Assembly (NCBI GenBank): GCA_043777895.1
Contig: JAYWHD010000098.1
Span: 1 to 22,712 of the forward strand
DNA: 22,712 nt
Direction of reading: 5' to 3'
DNA from: JBDLSY01 sp043777895
GTDB lineage: Bacteria > Pseudomonadota > Gammaproteobacteria > Burkholderiales > Burkholderiaceae_C
In this document: positions 22,099-22,712 of the stretch, piece by piece
Layout: each line of letters begins with the position of its first letter
Numbering within the stretch: the stretch's first letter is position 1
Position numbers and translations under genes: made by a program
Notes under the pieces: generated by a model
What the model saw: only the letters and a program-made list of their open reading frames with translations
What the model was told of the DNA's origin: nothing
The model's database searches: none

Positions 22099-22712
22099 TT
22101 ATGCTTTTAAAGCAACGCGACGTAAATGTACTGATAAATCTTGCAAATGTTGAATGCCACTGTCTTCAGCACGCTTACACCAGCTTTGCAGTTGAGCCAA
22201 TAATTGTTCGCGGGTTTGACTAGAACGAGCCCATAATAGCGTCAGTTCATTACGCATTGCATATAGTTGAGCCAGTTTATCGCTAGCACCTAATACATTA
22301 TTAACCATTACTTGGTCTTCTAATGCTAAAGTTCCGTGGTCTTTATGTAGTAGTTTTTTAGCACTACTGAACAAACCCATCGGTTGTAGCGCATCGCGTT
22401 CGTGCTTAACGGCATCTTTTAGTACCTTGGCATAATGACGCATTAAGGTATAGCGTGCAGCGACTAAAGCACCTAAAGTTTCATAGTCAGCAATCGGCTT
22501 TGCTTGAGCCAGTAACACCGTTTGTTCAGGTAAATTACGGGCTTTTGCTAAACCAAAAAAACTTAATATTTGAATATAAGCCCAGCCTAAGTCAAATTCC
22601 CAAGGACGGCTAGAAAATTTAGGGCTAGTCGCATACGTATGGTGGTTATTATGCAACTCTTCTCCGCCAATCAGTAATCCCCAAGGCATAATATTACGGC
22701 TGGCATCGGTAC
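22099..22712 (-). CDS. Membrane acyl (delta-9 type) fatty-acid desaturase, C-terminal part
   Basis: The frame is open to the window edge, and the gene's N-terminus is missing. Residues before the first Met (TDASRNI) continue the conserved sequence, so translation does not start there. The third histidine box is visible in GGEELHNNHHTYATSPKFSS (HNNHH), which ligates the di-iron centre together with boxes lying outside the window. SRPWEFDLGWAYIQILSFFGLAKAR is also typical of proteobacterial DesA-like desaturases acting on membrane lipids or acyl-CoA. The long helical C-terminal tail after about residue 60 (charged, ending LSVHLRRVALKA) extends beyond the catalytic domain, as in beta/gammaproteobacterial members. 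A terminator follows. Confidence 0.9.
   Translation of the reverse strand, partial: TDASRNIMPWGLLIGGEELHNNHHTYATSPKFSSRPWEFDLGWAYIQILSFFGLAKARNLPEQTVLLAQAKPIADYETLGALVAARYTLMRHYAKVLKDAVKHERDALQPMGLFSSAKKLLHKDHGTLALEDQVMVNNVLGASDKLAQLYAMRNELTLLWARSSQTREQLLAQLQSWCKRAEDSGIQHLQDLSVHLRRVALKA

Overview
This is a clearly AT-rich bacterial chromosome segment with a proteobacterial gene set: Ste24-type M48 peptidase, rsgA, anmK, ypfJ-type metallopeptidase, dacB (PBP4), kup, rpsT, murJ, xthA, lipB, purE, acyl desaturase. The short RsgA (297 aa) translationally coupled to an M48 peptidase, the divergent rpsT/murJ pair and an NDUFA9-like SDR suggest a betaproteobacterium. A gammaproteobacterium cannot be excluded, and I could not run a phylogeny.

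Layout. 1-1131: 3' part of a PhoD-like metallophosphatase, then a hairpin and a 10-bp-phased A-tract block. 1420-3572: M48 peptidase and rsgA with a 4-nt overlap. 3695-4498: outer-membrane barrel-like protein. 4568-6423 (minus): PAP2 phosphatase then anmK, joined by TAATG. 6424-6998: a short tandem repeat and the frameshifted remains of a minus-strand gene. 6999-7847 (minus): a secreted protein built from two copies of a four-cysteine domain. 7848-8270: AT-rich regulatory gap. 8271-10876: ypfJ-type peptidase, tRNA-Leu(UAA), a strong terminator, dacB.

10877-12768: an accessory island between the convergent ends of dacB and kup. All its genes lie on the minus strand, and it contains an attC-like integron recombination site (11646-11703) just after the stop of a small orphan gene. 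A second, degraded attC-like site (12135-12192) follows a one-TM orphan gene, and a DUF4160/DUF2442 pair comes last. I read it as a small cluster of integron cassettes without an integrase (CALIN type). Two of its genes appear damaged by one-base indels. No terminator separates kup from the first cassette, so kup transcripts probably read into it.

12769-22712: mostly housekeeping genes: kup, rpsT, murJ, xthA with an SDR (4-nt overlap), a YeeE/TsuA-type sulfur transporter with a HIT protein (4-nt overlap), a 42-aa very basic orphan protein, lipB, purE and the C-terminal part of an acyl desaturase.

Themes: envelope biogenesis and recycling (murJ, dacB, anmK, PAP2, M48 peptidase), many stop/start overlaps, and frequent short perfect tandem duplications (8, 10, 13, 16 and 17 bp) confined to intergenic DNA. 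The most interesting points are the integrase-less cassette cluster, the duplicated cysteine-domain secreted protein, and the 42-aa basic protein with an A7 repeat in its leader.
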